From positions 124,001 through 188,000 of the forward strand of contig JAENYV010000004.1 of NCBI GenBank assembly GCA_016841605.1: a DNA stretch of 64,000 nucleotides, given 5' to 3'. The DNA comes from Dethiobacter alkaliphilus (GTDB lineage: Bacteria; Bacillota; Dethiobacteria; DTU022; UBA8154). The position numbers and the translations under genes were made by a program. Below, in pieces: positions 41,774-50,888 of this stretch (position 1 is the stretch's first letter; every line of letters begins with the position of its first letter). The notes beneath the pieces were generated by a model, which saw only the letters and a program-made list of their open reading frames with translations, was not told the origin of the DNA and made no database searches.

Positions 41774-43432
41774 ATGGGTCAGGATATTGCGCGGGAGAGA
41801 GTTATGCATCGGCTTCTCGAACGGCAAGCAGAAAAATATGATGAGCGTACTTATATGTATTTTGAAGGCAAAGATTTCAGTTTTAAGGATCTTAATAGTG
41901 CAGCTAACAGGGTTGCCGGCGCACTGCAGAAATTGGGGATTGTTAAAGGGGACAAAGTAGCTGTCGTGATGGAAAACTGCCCCGAGGTAATTTTTTTAAT
42001 GTTCGGCCTTTCCAAGGTAGGCGCTATTTTGGTACCAATTAATATCTTCCACAAAGGTGAAGTAATGACCTACATGGTAGATCATTCAGATAGTAGGATA
42101 ATAGTCATGCATAGCCAATATATTGATCGGTTGGGGGCGGTGTTGCAAAAAACAACTAAAATAAAGTCGGTAATAGTGCTGGAAGGAAACAGCAGCGACC
42201 GGAAGTCAGATGAAAGCGGTGATGTAAGTGTCGATATGATTAGGGAACAGATCGGCGCACTTGGCAAGCAAGTGCTGGGATGGCCAGAGTTCATCGAAAA
42301 TAGTGGCAGTTATAGACTGACAGATGTCGTCTGGTCCGATCCGCTCCTGCTTTTATACACCTCCGGAACCACCGGACTATCGAAGGGGGTTTTACTTCCG
42401 CACAATCTTTTCTACTGCCAGCCGGAGCGTACTTACAACTGGGTTTTGGAACAAAATATAGACGAGAATGATTGTATCTACGTGCCAAGCCCACTTTTCC
42501 ATGCCGGAGGTTGGCACGCCGGCATTAATCTGGCTTTGCTAAGTGGCGCACGTATTTTGCTGGTCAGAAGGTTCTCTGCGAGCAAGTACTGGGGTGATAT
42601 TAAACGTTATGGCTGTACCTATGTTACTATCGGCGGACCAACTTTGCCGATTTTACTCTTAGCTGAGCCTACCTCTTACGATGCTGACAATCCTTTACGA
42701 GCTGTTTTAGCCGGACCAGCGTCAGAGCAGCTCTGTGCAGCTTATGAGCCACGGTTCGGGGTTAAGGTTTTAGAATTCTATGGTTCAACCGAGCTTGGTG
42801 CTCCGGCGATGAATCAATTTTCGAACCGCAAGGTTGGTGCCTGCGGGAAGATACTTCCTGACTTTGATTTAAAGATTGTTGACGACAATGGTGTCGAGCT
42901 CGGAGTCAATATGCCCGGTGAAATTCTCGTCCGTCCCCTGCAACCGTATTCAACGATGCTTGAATATTATAATATGCCTGAAAAGACTGTTGAAGCCTGG
43001 AGGGACCTTTGGTTTCACACTGGTGATTCCGGACGGGTCGATGAAGACGGCTTCCTTCATTTTGTCGATCGGAAAAAAGACTCGATCAGGCGTAGGGCGG
43101 AGAACGTCTCATCCTTTGAGGTGGAGAGAGTAATTAACTCGCATCCGGCTGTGATACAATCTGCCGTATACGCAGTAAAATCGGAATTTTCAGTAGATGA
43201 TGAAGTAATGGTAAGTTTGGTGCTTAAGCCGGGAGAAAGCCTCTCTCCGGTGGATCTTATTTCCTTTTGTGAGGAACAAATGGCCTATTTTATGGTGCCA
43301 AGATATGTGCGTTTTGTGGACGATCTCCCCAAAAATGCTGTTAACCGCGTAGAAAAATATAAATTGCGTGAAGAAGGAGTTACTACCGGTACCTGGGACC
43401 GGGAAAAGTCCGGTTACAAGCTTAAACGCTAG
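41774..43432 (+). CDS. AMP-forming acyl-CoA ligase (CaiC-like)
   Basis: A 552-residue ANL ligase. YTSGTTGLSKGVLLPHN lies near 194-210, YGSTELGAP near 335-343, HTGDSGRVDEDGFLHFVDRK near 415-434, and IRRRAENVSSFEVE near 438-451. That last block resembles crotonobetaine/carnitine-type ligases, with Ala replacing the usual Gly of RRGEN. The C-terminal lysine is in NRVEKYKLR. It is the last gene of the bbs-like operon, 27 bases after the dehydrogenase. It probably activates the acid entering this pathway, in place of the BbsEF CoA-transferase of the classical operon. Confidence 0.9.
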   Translation: MGQDIARERVMHRLLERQAEKYDERTYMYFEGKDFSFKDLNSAANRVAGALQKLGIVKGDKVAVVMENCPEVIFLMFGLSKVGAILVPINIFHKGEVMTYMVDHSDSRIIVMHSQYIDRLGAVLQKTTKIKSVIVLEGNSSDRKSDESGDVSVDMIREQIGALGKQVLGWPEFIENSGSYRLTDVVWSDPLLLLYTSGTTGLSKGVLLPHNLFYCQPERTYNWVLEQNIDENDCIYVPSPLFHAGGWHAGINLALLSGARILLVRRFSASKYWGDIKRYGCTYVTIGGPTLPILLLAEPTSYDADNPLRAVLAGPASEQLCAAYEPRFGVKVLEFYGSTELGAPAMNQFSNRKVGACGKILPDFDLKIVDDNGVELGVNMPGEILVRPLQPYSTMLEYYNMPEKTVEAWRDLWFHTGDSGRVDEDGFLHFVDRKKDSIRRRAENVSSFEVERVINSHPAVIQSAVYAVKSEFSVDDEVMVSLVLKPGESLSPVDLISFCEEQMAYFMVPRYVRFVDDLPKNAVNRVEKYKLREEGVTTGTWDREKSGYKLKR

Positions 43433-43468
43433 GTCTTTAACAGTATTTACTATTCGAACAAGGTAAAG

Positions 43469-43592
43469 CCGGCAACTCGGTTATGAAATATCTTTCGGAC
43501 GGTAATGTTCGGATTTATGGGAACAATCCCAAAGTGAAGATCGTTTTCTCTTACTTCTCTTGCTATTTATCGTAACCTTATTGAGTTGCCGG
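43469..43592. repeat. Small inverted-repeat element
   Basis: CCGGCAACTC (43469-43478) and GAGTTGCCGG (43583-43592) form a perfect 10-bp inverted repeat bounding 124 bases between the ligase and MFS genes. Just inside the arms, GGTTA and its complement recur with an offset. No target-site duplication is evident. It could be a MITE-like remnant or an extended RNA stem. Confidence 0.35.
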
Positions 43593-43651
43593 AAGTACCG
43601 GACTTGGCAGTAACTGCGTTTTTACTAAGCATATAAGAAGGAGGTGATGCT

Positions 43652-45031
43652 ATGCTTTATTTATTTCTGGCAAATTTTTTATCGGTAATGAATTTGATGT
43701 CAATAAAAATACTTATTCCAAATATTATGGTAGATTTAAAAATTAATATTAACCTGGTGATCTGGTTAATTAATGCGTTTTCTCTTCCCCTTGCCATACT
43801 CCTACCTGTTTTTGGACAGCTTGGAGACCTCTATGGTTCCAGGCGCCTTTTTAATTTTGGAATACTTATTTTTGGAATAGGATCAATGTTGTGTGGTTTT
43901 GCCACATCTTTTGCTTTTTTGATAATAGCGCGAATAATCCAAGCTGTCGGGGCTTCACAATTCCTTCCTTCAGCTATTGTTCTTTTATTGGAGCAAACAC
44001 CAGATCATTATAGGGGTAGTGTTCTCGGGAAATGGACTGCAGTAGGTGCTACCGGAGGAATACTTGGACAAATATTCGCCGGGTTATTGACTGATGTATT
44101 CTCTTGGAAAAGTTCCTTTTTTTTCTATGTCCCTTTAGCTGCAATTATTTTCTTGCTATCTTTAAAAAAAGCTTCATCCGCAACAACTGGAAAAACCGAT
44201 CTATTAAAAGTAAAAGGCGGGAATGCTGAGAAAAGCACTTCTTTTGATTATTACGGAGTTTTGACCTTAATGTTAGCTGTTACATGTTTTCTGTTGGGTA
44301 TAACCTTGTTGCCGGATTTGACTTGGAACAATATTTGCGTTAAGGCAATATTTGGCGGTTCATTTTTGCTCTTGTTTTTGTTTTACCGCATCGAACGTGT
44401 CATCCCTACTCCTTTTTTTAATTTTAAATTGATGGCTAATCTCCGGTTTTCTCTGGGACTTTTTGTGGCAATTATTGAAGCGTTTGTTTATTCAGGGCTT
44501 ACCTTCTTTTTGCCGCTTTTTTTAAATACGGTGAAAAATTTTAGTTTGACTCAAACGGCTCTTTTACTTACTCCCACAGCAGTAACCATATTTTTTATGT
44601 CTCCTCTGGGGGGGCGTGTCTCAGACCGTATGGGTTGCGGATTGCCTATTTGCATGGGAACTATGCTATGGGCTGTTTCATGCCTTTTACTTTCCGGCAT
44701 AACTGTACAGACCGGCTATAGATTTATTTTTCTTTGTGTGGTCATTAATGGTATAGGGTTTGGGTTCATAAGTGTTCCTGCTTTAAATGCCGTCTTATCC
44801 GCAGTTTCTCCGGATAATCGTGGCTTTGCCGGGGGCTTTCATAATATGATTCGTTTTATTGGCAGTGCATTAGGAACAACTATTTTAGGTATTATTTTTT
44901 ATGCCTCAAGACCTGTTAGCTTTACAGGTATTTCGAGTGCGGGTGCCGGTTTTCATGAAGTATTTACGACTAGCTTTATTGTTTGCTTATTGGGGGCACT
45001 TGCCGGTGTTAAACTAGCAATCCAGAAATAG
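43652..45031 (+). CDS. MFS transporter, DHA2-like
   Basis: A 459-residue major facilitator protein with about 14 hydrophobic segments. Motif A is seen as GQLGDLYGSRRLFNFG near 56-71, and a GRVSDRMGCG-type loop appears in the second half. The extended inter-half loop (about 170-195) and the length are typical of DHA2 drug or solute exporters. AGAAGGAGGTG precedes the ATG. In this setting it may export an inhibitory intermediate or import an organic acid; no specificity can be read. It is followed by a strong bidirectional hairpin. Confidence 0.88.
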   Translation: MLYLFLANFLSVMNLMSIKILIPNIMVDLKININLVIWLINAFSLPLAILLPVFGQLGDLYGSRRLFNFGILIFGIGSMLCGFATSFAFLIIARIIQAVGASQFLPSAIVLLLEQTPDHYRGSVLGKWTAVGATGGILGQIFAGLLTDVFSWKSSFFFYVPLAAIIFLLSLKKASSATTGKTDLLKVKGGNAEKSTSFDYYGVLTLMLAVTCFLLGITLLPDLTWNNICVKAIFGGSFLLLFLFYRIERVIPTPFFNFKLMANLRFSLGLFVAIIEAFVYSGLTFFLPLFLNTVKNFSLTQTALLLTPTAVTIFFMSPLGGRVSDRMGCGLPICMGTMLWAVSCLLLSGITVQTGYRFIFLCVVINGIGFGFISVPALNAVLSAVSPDNRGFAGGFHNMIRFIGSALGTTILGIIFYASRPVSFTGISSAGAGFHEVFTTSFIVCLLGALAGVKLAIQK

Positions 45032-45386
45032 TATTATGAATGGGAGAAGTTTATCAGAAATATTACAGCGATAAACAATTAACAGAGAAAATTAATGAAA
45101 ATTTAAAGGTAGTGATAAGGTTAATCAAAGAATACTTAAATAAATAATTGGAAAGTGGTGTTGAAAGAAGCTTTCGGAGATTTAATAAATAAGCTCGTAG
45201 TGTTAACCACGAGCTTATTCTGGTTTTATATAGTGTTAACAAAAATAAGCGATCTTTATAGGCTATGTTTGTGAAAAAATTCAATAGATTATAGAAAGAT
45301 TCTGAGTTATCATGCAATTAAGGGAGGTCAAAAGTATCAGAAATCCTTTAATGAAAGGATAAAAAAATGAATGGGGGAGAACAAAA
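45032..45386. other. AT-rich gap with terminator and repeat
   Basis: It holds the hairpin at 45188-45219 and a 55-base stretch (45259-45315) related to 22997-23050, which in this copy has a stop inside the transposase-like frame. The rest is A/T-rich with no gene. Confidence 0.45.
45188..45219 (+). terminator. Terminator after the MFS gene
   Basis: AATAAGCTCGT (45188-45198) pairs perfectly with ACGAGCTTATT (45209-45219) around a 10-base loop and is followed by CTGGTTTTATAT. The stem is strong, with a short T-run a few bases downstream. It separates the MFS gene from the second TAXI system. Confidence 0.6.
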
Positions 45387-46439
45387 ATGAAAAAAAGAAA
45401 TGCTGTATTATTGGTAATTTTTTTATCTCTGATAACTCTTAGTATGGTGAGCTGTACTTCCGGCGATAAGACGGCAGGAACGGAAGAAAACGATTGGCCG
45501 GGCTCTATTTCTATCGCAACAGTCGGCACAGGTGGCAGCTATTTTGTTATTGGTAATGGATTAGGCAAAATGATAGAAACACATTTAGATGTTCCCATTG
45601 TCATGACAAATTCTTCAGGAGCCGAGGAGACCGCTCGTCTCATTGAAGCAGGTCATGCTCAACTTGGTTTTATCACTCCTGATGTAGGTTATGATGCCGA
45701 AAGAGGATTAGCTAATTTTGAGGAGCTTGGTCCTGTGCCGATTCGAGCGGTTATTCAAGATTTTCCCTTAACGTGGAATATTTTTACGTTGGAGGGGTCC
45801 GGAATTAACTCGGTTGAAGACTTAAAAGGTAAAGTGGGTTTTTATACAAGAAGGGGGTCCCCCGTGCAGGAAAGGATTTTTAACAGTGTTATAGATGCTT
45901 ATGGACTCACAAAAGATGATTTGGGTACAACTTTAATATATGATACCGACGAAGAGTACCAAGATGGACTAAAAGTAAATAAAGCAGCTTTTGCCACTGA
46001 TATGGGGGTTCACCCTGCAGCAAAGTGGGAAGAGTTGGCCACTTCGTATCCTCTCAAACTGATTGGAGTAGATGATGAACATTTGAAAAAAGTTCAACAA
46101 ACATTGCCATGGGTGTTTGGCAGTCCTGTCTCCGCAGGTACTTATAACACCATGTCTGAAGATGTCCAGGTTCCGACAATTTCTATTTATATTGCTACTC
46201 ATGCTGATATGTCGGAGAACTTTGTTTATGAGCTAACTAAGATGGTATGGGAGAATTTTGATGAGTTTGCAGGAATACACCCGGTTGCTGCCCTTTTTAG
46301 CCCGGAAGCTGTGGAGAGAACAACCTTTGCTTACCATGCCGGAGCAATTAAGTATTATAAAGAGATAGGTATCTGGACAGAAGAATTAGATGAACGGCAA
46401 TCTAAAATCTTAGCTGAAATAGAAGAAGCGAAACAATAG
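45387..46439 (+). CDS. TAXI-family TRAP solute-binding lipoprotein 2
   Basis: A 350-residue TAXI receptor. Signal peptide with lipobox MVSC (cysteine near residue 23), then a short linker. The mature domain begins ISIATVGTGGSYFVIGNGLGK near 48-68, the canonical TAXI (glutamate-binding-like) opening, with NSSGAEETARLIEAGHAQLGF near 88-108. It ends in a hydrophilic tail. GGGGGAG precedes the ATG. It is divergent in sequence from receptor 1, so the two systems probably import different acids. The fused permease follows 518 bases later. Confidence 0.92.
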   Translation: MKKRNAVLLVIFLSLITLSMVSCTSGDKTAGTEENDWPGSISIATVGTGGSYFVIGNGLGKMIETHLDVPIVMTNSSGAEETARLIEAGHAQLGFITPDVGYDAERGLANFEELGPVPIRAVIQDFPLTWNIFTLEGSGINSVEDLKGKVGFYTRRGSPVQERIFNSVIDAYGLTKDDLGTTLIYDTDEEYQDGLKVNKAAFATDMGVHPAAKWEELATSYPLKLIGVDDEHLKKVQQTLPWVFGSPVSAGTYNTMSEDVQVPTISIYIATHADMSENFVYELTKMVWENFDEFAGIHPVAALFSPEAVERTTFAYHAGAIKYYKEIGIWTEELDERQSKILAEIEEAKQ

Positions 46440-46957
46440 GGCCTTATTTAATCTGTAAAAAACAGTTTAACCTTGACGGTCCGGATTTATTGCCCTGCAA
46501 AAAAAGGTGGTGGTAGAACATCCCTGATTACCGAAGAAGAAGCCACCTGGTATTATGGGTTACCATTTATCAGGTGGTCTTTGAAAAACTGGTCCAGGGG
46601 AGGTTGATAACATTGTTTAACTAGGGGTGTGATATCTTATCGTCGTGCTTGACCGAAAGATAACAAAACTATGCCCATGTGAAAAAACATAAAACCTATT
46701 ATATTAGCTTTCCTTCGATAACTTAAGGCACCGTTATCCGCAAGAAACTACATTATCCCGAATAACTTCTCCCCACATAAGCACAAGAGCGAAGAAGTGG
46801 GCAAAAGAGATTCCCAAGAAGAACGAAAGAAGAGAAAAGTTGCTTGACAGAGCACGAGGCCAGAAAAATATTGTTTAAGCGTGAAAAAAATTATCGGTTA
46901 CCGAAATTAACCGGATGCTTCTGTTGAAGGAAATTAAAACAAAAACGGAGGAAAGCT
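46440..46957. other. Long gap inside TAXI system 2
   Basis: These 518 bases separate receptor and permease, against 112 in system 1. A stem CCACCTG (46543-46549) / CAGGTGG (46571-46577) sits about 100 bases after the receptor. A TTGACA (46844-46849) with AATATT (46867-46872) is a weak promoter candidate for the permease. The part from about 46650 to 46900 looks like degraded coding sequence but I could not assign it. Confidence 0.35.
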
Positions 46958-48889
46958 ATGAATAGAGCATTAATTATTAAAGCAGTAAGCATTATTTTAA
47001 TGTTTGTCGGGATTCTATTTGTAGGCAATATTTTTGAACTTTTTGGGGTATATATTTCTATTGTGCCTTATATGGGATTTATTGTAATGCTAGGCTTAGT
47101 ACTATCGTTTCTAATCTTTCCGGCTAAAAAAGATATGGTTAGGGAAAAATTGCCATGGTATGATATTTTACTTATTTTGTGTTCAATAGCAGGGCCAGGA
47201 TATATAGCCTTTTTCTCCGCACGCTGGACACCTCTAATTATCAAAGGAGCTACGTTACTAGAAGGAATTTTGTCATTGCTTACGGTTATTGCCATTATAG
47301 AAGCAACAAGACGGATGGTTAATACTTCCATGGCTATTATAACAGCTTTTTTTGTTGTCCATTTGTTATTTGGAGCTTATTTCCCGGGCTTTCTTCGAAC
47401 ACAGGCTTTTTCTATTGAGCGAATAGCTACCGTATTTTATTTGAGAACGACCGGAGTGTTTGGGACACCGGTACTGATAGCAACGACAGTATTTGTTTCG
47501 TTGATGCTTTTTTCCGCTTTTCTTGTGAAGTCGAATGCCGGACGTTTTATCCTTGATTTTGCATTTTCATTAACCGGGGGATGGAAAGGCGGCCCTGCTA
47601 AGGCTTCAATCATAGGGAGTACTATCATGGGAACCGTGGTCGGAGCCGCAACGGCTATTATAGTTACTCTCGGGACAATTACGATACCATTAATGAAAAG
47701 GACGGGTTACTCGTCGGAATTCTCCGGGGCAGTAATGGCGGTTGCGGCAAATGGTAGCCAGATTGCTCCGCCGGTAATGGGAATCGTAGCCTTTATCATG
47801 GCCGAGGTATTAGGTGTTTCGTATTGGGCAATTGTTGTTGCTGCTGTACTCCCGGCTTTGCTTTATTACATCGTGTTATTTTTGCAAGTACATTATAGGG
47901 CATGTAAACTGGGGTTAACAGGTTTGCCTCGGACAGAATTGCCGTCACTAAAAGAGATATTGCGATGGGGGTGGTATTTTTTAGTTCCGGTTCCTATCTT
48001 AATCTATTTTATAGCGATACTTTCTTTACCGGTCCAACATGCTGGTCTTTATACTGCTGTGGTAACTTTATTTATTATTTTAATAGATAAGCTAAAAAGC
48101 AACAAATGGCAATTGAAGTTGCAGTTAGAACAATTAAAAGGTTCCATAGTATGGCTTTTTGACTGTTTTGAAACAGCAACCCAAGGATTATTAGTTCCTT
48201 TAATAGGTTGTGCTGCTGCAGGGATTATTATCGGTTCTCTTTATGCAAGCGGCTTAGGATTTCGGCTATCAATGATTCTTCTTGGAATAGCCGGAGAAAA
48301 CGTGCTGTTACTTCTTATTTTGTCAGCCGTTGTCTCATATGTGCTCGGAATGGGTATGACCTCTGTCCCTTGTTATTTAGTATTAGCAATTTTAGTATCT
48401 CCTGCCTTGGTTGATATGGGTATAAATCCGATTGCCGCCCATTTCTTCATGTTTTATTTTGGGATTATGTCGTTTATAACCCCGCCGGTAGCCATAGCAG
48501 TGTTTGTTGCTTCAGGAATAGCAGGAGGAGATCCTATCAGGACCGGACTTTCAGCGATGAAATTAGCTATCACCAGCTATATAGTACCGTTTTTGTTTAT
48601 CTATGATTCCACTTTGTTAATGCAAGGTTCAGTAAGTGCTATCGTTTTACATTATTTAGCATATGTGATAGGTTTTATTGCTATCGCTAGTGCCCTGGAA
48701 GGATATATTGCCAAAAACACTACTGGGATCGAAAGGCTTCTTCTGCTAGTCGGAGGAGCTTTCATGCTATTTCCAAATTTTACATTTTGGCAGGTCAAAG
48801 TTGTAGGATTAATAATTTTAGCTTTAGTATGGATAATGCATATGAAATCTGTAAAAATTGGGAAAATATCGCCTTTGCAAGCAGGATAG
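46958..48889 (+). CDS. Fused TRAP permease (DctQM, TAXI type) 2
   Basis: A 643-residue membrane protein, paralogous to 33970-35970, with about 17 hydrophobic segments. The stretch GGWKGGPAKASIIGSTIMGT near 207-226, AVAANGSQIAPPVMGIVAFI near 264-283 and GMGMTSVPCYLVLAILVSPA near 464-483 are the counterparts of the corresponding blocks in permease 1. ACGGAGG precedes the ATG. It acts with the receptor at 45387; the long gap between them suggests an inserted or decayed sequence. Confidence 0.92.
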   Translation: MNRALIIKAVSIILMFVGILFVGNIFELFGVYISIVPYMGFIVMLGLVLSFLIFPAKKDMVREKLPWYDILLILCSIAGPGYIAFFSARWTPLIIKGATLLEGILSLLTVIAIIEATRRMVNTSMAIITAFFVVHLLFGAYFPGFLRTQAFSIERIATVFYLRTTGVFGTPVLIATTVFVSLMLFSAFLVKSNAGRFILDFAFSLTGGWKGGPAKASIIGSTIMGTVVGAATAIIVTLGTITIPLMKRTGYSSEFSGAVMAVAANGSQIAPPVMGIVAFIMAEVLGVSYWAIVVAAVLPALLYYIVLFLQVHYRACKLGLTGLPRTELPSLKEILRWGWYFLVPVPILIYFIAILSLPVQHAGLYTAVVTLFIILIDKLKSNKWQLKLQLEQLKGSIVWLFDCFETATQGLLVPLIGCAAAGIIIGSLYASGLGFRLSMILLGIAGENVLLLLILSAVVSYVLGMGMTSVPCYLVLAILVSPALVDMGINPIAAHFFMFYFGIMSFITPPVAIAVFVASGIAGGDPIRTGLSAMKLAITSYIVPFLFIYDSTLLMQGSVSAIVLHYLAYVIGFIAIASALEGYIAKNTTGIERLLLLVGGAFMLFPNFTFWQVKVVGLIILALVWIMHMKSVKIGKISPLQAG

Positions 48890-48941
48890 CTTTGTAAACG
48901 GAGAAAGCGTATAAATATTTTGCTAATAAGGAGTGAATGCT

Positions 48942-50717
48942 TTGAAAAAAGTAGAAGGCGGAAGCTTTATTATTGATGATATAGACTATCAGAATGTGTT
49001 CGTTCCGGAAGAATTCACGGAAGAACAAAAAATGGTTGCCCGTACAATGGAGGATTTTTTTGAGCGAGAAAGTACATCTCTTGGAGATGATGCCACAAAA
49101 TTAAATTACGATTTAACTTTAGATGTCATAAAAAAGGCCGGGGAAATTGGTATTTTGAGCGCATGTCTCCCCGAAGAATATGACGGTTTAGGTATTGATG
49201 GGATAAGGTTTGCCTTAATTAAAGAGAAGCTTTGTGCAGGGCCATACTCGATCCTTACGATCGTTAGTAACCTAACCGGGATTGGAATGCTTCCCATTGT
49301 TTTTTTTGGAACGCACGAACAACGGGAAAAATATTTACCGGATCTTTCGTCCGGTCTAAAAACGAACTCATTTGCTTTAACTGAACCATCGGCAGGTTCA
49401 GATGCCGCTAGTATTAAAACAACTGCAAAACTGTCGGAGGATGGTAAATATTACATTTTAAACGGTAGTAAGGTATTTATTACGAATGCCGGCTTTGCAG
49501 ATGTCTTTACCGTATTTGCTAAAATCAATGGTAGCGATTTTAGCGCATTTATTGTCGAGCGAGATGCTGAGGGTTTAACTATTGGACCAGAGGAACAAAA
49601 AATGGGATGGAAGGCTTCTTCTACCTGTTCTATTTATTTAGAGGATGTAAAAGTGCCGATTGAGAATCTGCTTGGCAAAGCCGGTCAAGGGCATGTTATT
49701 GCCTTTAATGTGTTAAATTTCGGCCGGCTTTCAGTAGGAGCTCTTTGTCTTGGTAATTCTAAAGATGCAATTGAATGTTCAGCAAAATATGCCAACGAGC
49801 GTACGCAGTTTAATCGTAAAATTTCCTCCTTTCCTCTAATTGGAAAAAAATTAGCTGAAATGAATATCAAGATATTTGTTTTGGAAAGTATGGTTTACCG
49901 TACTGCTGATCTTTTTGACAAAGTATTGGGAGAACTTGATTTTAGTGATCCGGATGTGGGGAACAAATCCAGAAAAGTAATTAGCGAATATATGCTGGAA
50001 TGCGCTGTCATAAAAGTATTTGCAACAGAATCACTTGATTTTATAGCTGATGAAGGGTTACAAATTCATGGTGGTTATGGTTATATACAAGATTATCGCA
50101 TTGAAAACATTTATCGGGATGCAAGAATAAAACGTGTTGTTGAAGGTACAAATGAAATTGTTCGCTTATTTATTACCGGTACTTTGAGCAAACGTATATT
50201 AAAGGGACAATTTAATAAACTGCAAAAAGCCTTGGAAAAGATATCAATAGAATTAGAACAATTTACTTTTAATGAAAGCTTTGAATGTGTTTTGGATCAT
50301 GAAACTTATTTAGTGAAAATATCTAAAAAAATATTTTTATTTTTATTTGCACAAGCATTTCAAATATATAAAGCAGAAATTGAAGAAGAACAAGAAATTT
50401 GTGCCTGTTTAAGTGACATCGTTATCAATATATTCGCTATGGAAAGCGCTCTGCTGCGAACGAAAAAATTGATTGCTCAAAAAGGGGAAAACTCGGCCCG
50501 GAATGTAATAAACATGACTACAACTTTTATTAACGAATCATTTGATCAAATCAAAAATTTTTCTAAAGTAATTTCATGTGCCATAAAAACCGGCGATGAA
50601 CTTAAAAATCAACTTTCAATATTAACCAAAGTGTCACGCAAATTACCGGTCAATACCATTTCCTTAAAACGTCAGATTGCGAAGAAAGTGATTGAAGCGG
50701 AAAAATATATTATTTAA
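48942..50717 (+). CDS. Acyl-CoA dehydrogenase with C-terminal extension
   Basis: A 591-residue acyl-CoA dehydrogenase. The core (about 25-425) has SFALTEPSAGSDAASIKTTA near 144-163, MGWKASSTCSIYLEDVKVP near 226-244, IHGGYGYIQDYRIENIYRD near 374-392, and the catalytic glutamate in VVEGTNEIVRL near 398-408. About 160 further helical residues follow, as in VLCAD/ACAD9-type enzymes, where the extension mediates membrane association or dimerisation. TTG 48942 is chosen, 8 bases after AAGGAG; GTG 48933 overlaps that site. It is followed by the control region of cassette 2 and may serve that cassette's beta-oxidation. Base composition is more A/T-rich than its downstream neighbours. Confidence 0.88.
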   Translation: MKKVEGGSFIIDDIDYQNVFVPEEFTEEQKMVARTMEDFFERESTSLGDDATKLNYDLTLDVIKKAGEIGILSACLPEEYDGLGIDGIRFALIKEKLCAGPYSILTIVSNLTGIGMLPIVFFGTHEQREKYLPDLSSGLKTNSFALTEPSAGSDAASIKTTAKLSEDGKYYILNGSKVFITNAGFADVFTVFAKINGSDFSAFIVERDAEGLTIGPEEQKMGWKASSTCSIYLEDVKVPIENLLGKAGQGHVIAFNVLNFGRLSVGALCLGNSKDAIECSAKYANERTQFNRKISSFPLIGKKLAEMNIKIFVLESMVYRTADLFDKVLGELDFSDPDVGNKSRKVISEYMLECAVIKVFATESLDFIADEGLQIHGGYGYIQDYRIENIYRDARIKRVVEGTNEIVRLFITGTLSKRILKGQFNKLQKALEKISIELEQFTFNESFECVLDHETYLVKISKKIFLFLFAQAFQIYKAEIEEEQEICACLSDIVINIFAMESALLRTKKLIAQKGENSARNVINMTTTFINESFDQIKNFSKVISCAIKTGDELKNQLSILTKVSRKLPVNTISLKRQIAKKVIEAEKYII

Positions 50718-50787
50718 TGTTATTTGTTGTTAATGTCGTGTAACGATATTAGTTAATGCCTCAACATTGTCCATTTTCAAAAAGTAC

Positions 50788-50816
50788 TTGACAAATAGAC
50801 CAAAAACCAATACTAT
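50788..50816 (+). promoter_or_regulatory. Promoter of gntR2 / cassette 2
   Basis: TTGACA at 50788-50793, a 17-base spacer and TACTAT at 50811-50816. The flanking ACTTGACAAA is shared with the promoter at 6453. The operator starts about 15 bases after the -10. Confidence 0.6.
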
Positions 50817-50829
50817 TTATTTAACGTAA

Positions 50830-50844
50830 TGATGTCAGACATTA
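50830..50844. promoter_or_regulatory. Palindromic operator (ATGTC-A-GACAT), site 4
   Basis: ATGTCAGACAT at 50832-50842, extended on the right as GACATTA. It is positioned just downstream of the gntR2 promoter and 46 bases before its start codon, as expected for autorepression. Bases 50832-50850 are identical to 6500-6518. Confidence 0.65.
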
Positions 50845-50888
50845 ATATGTAATTCCTTAAGGCACGTATACACATAAGGAGCGGTTTA

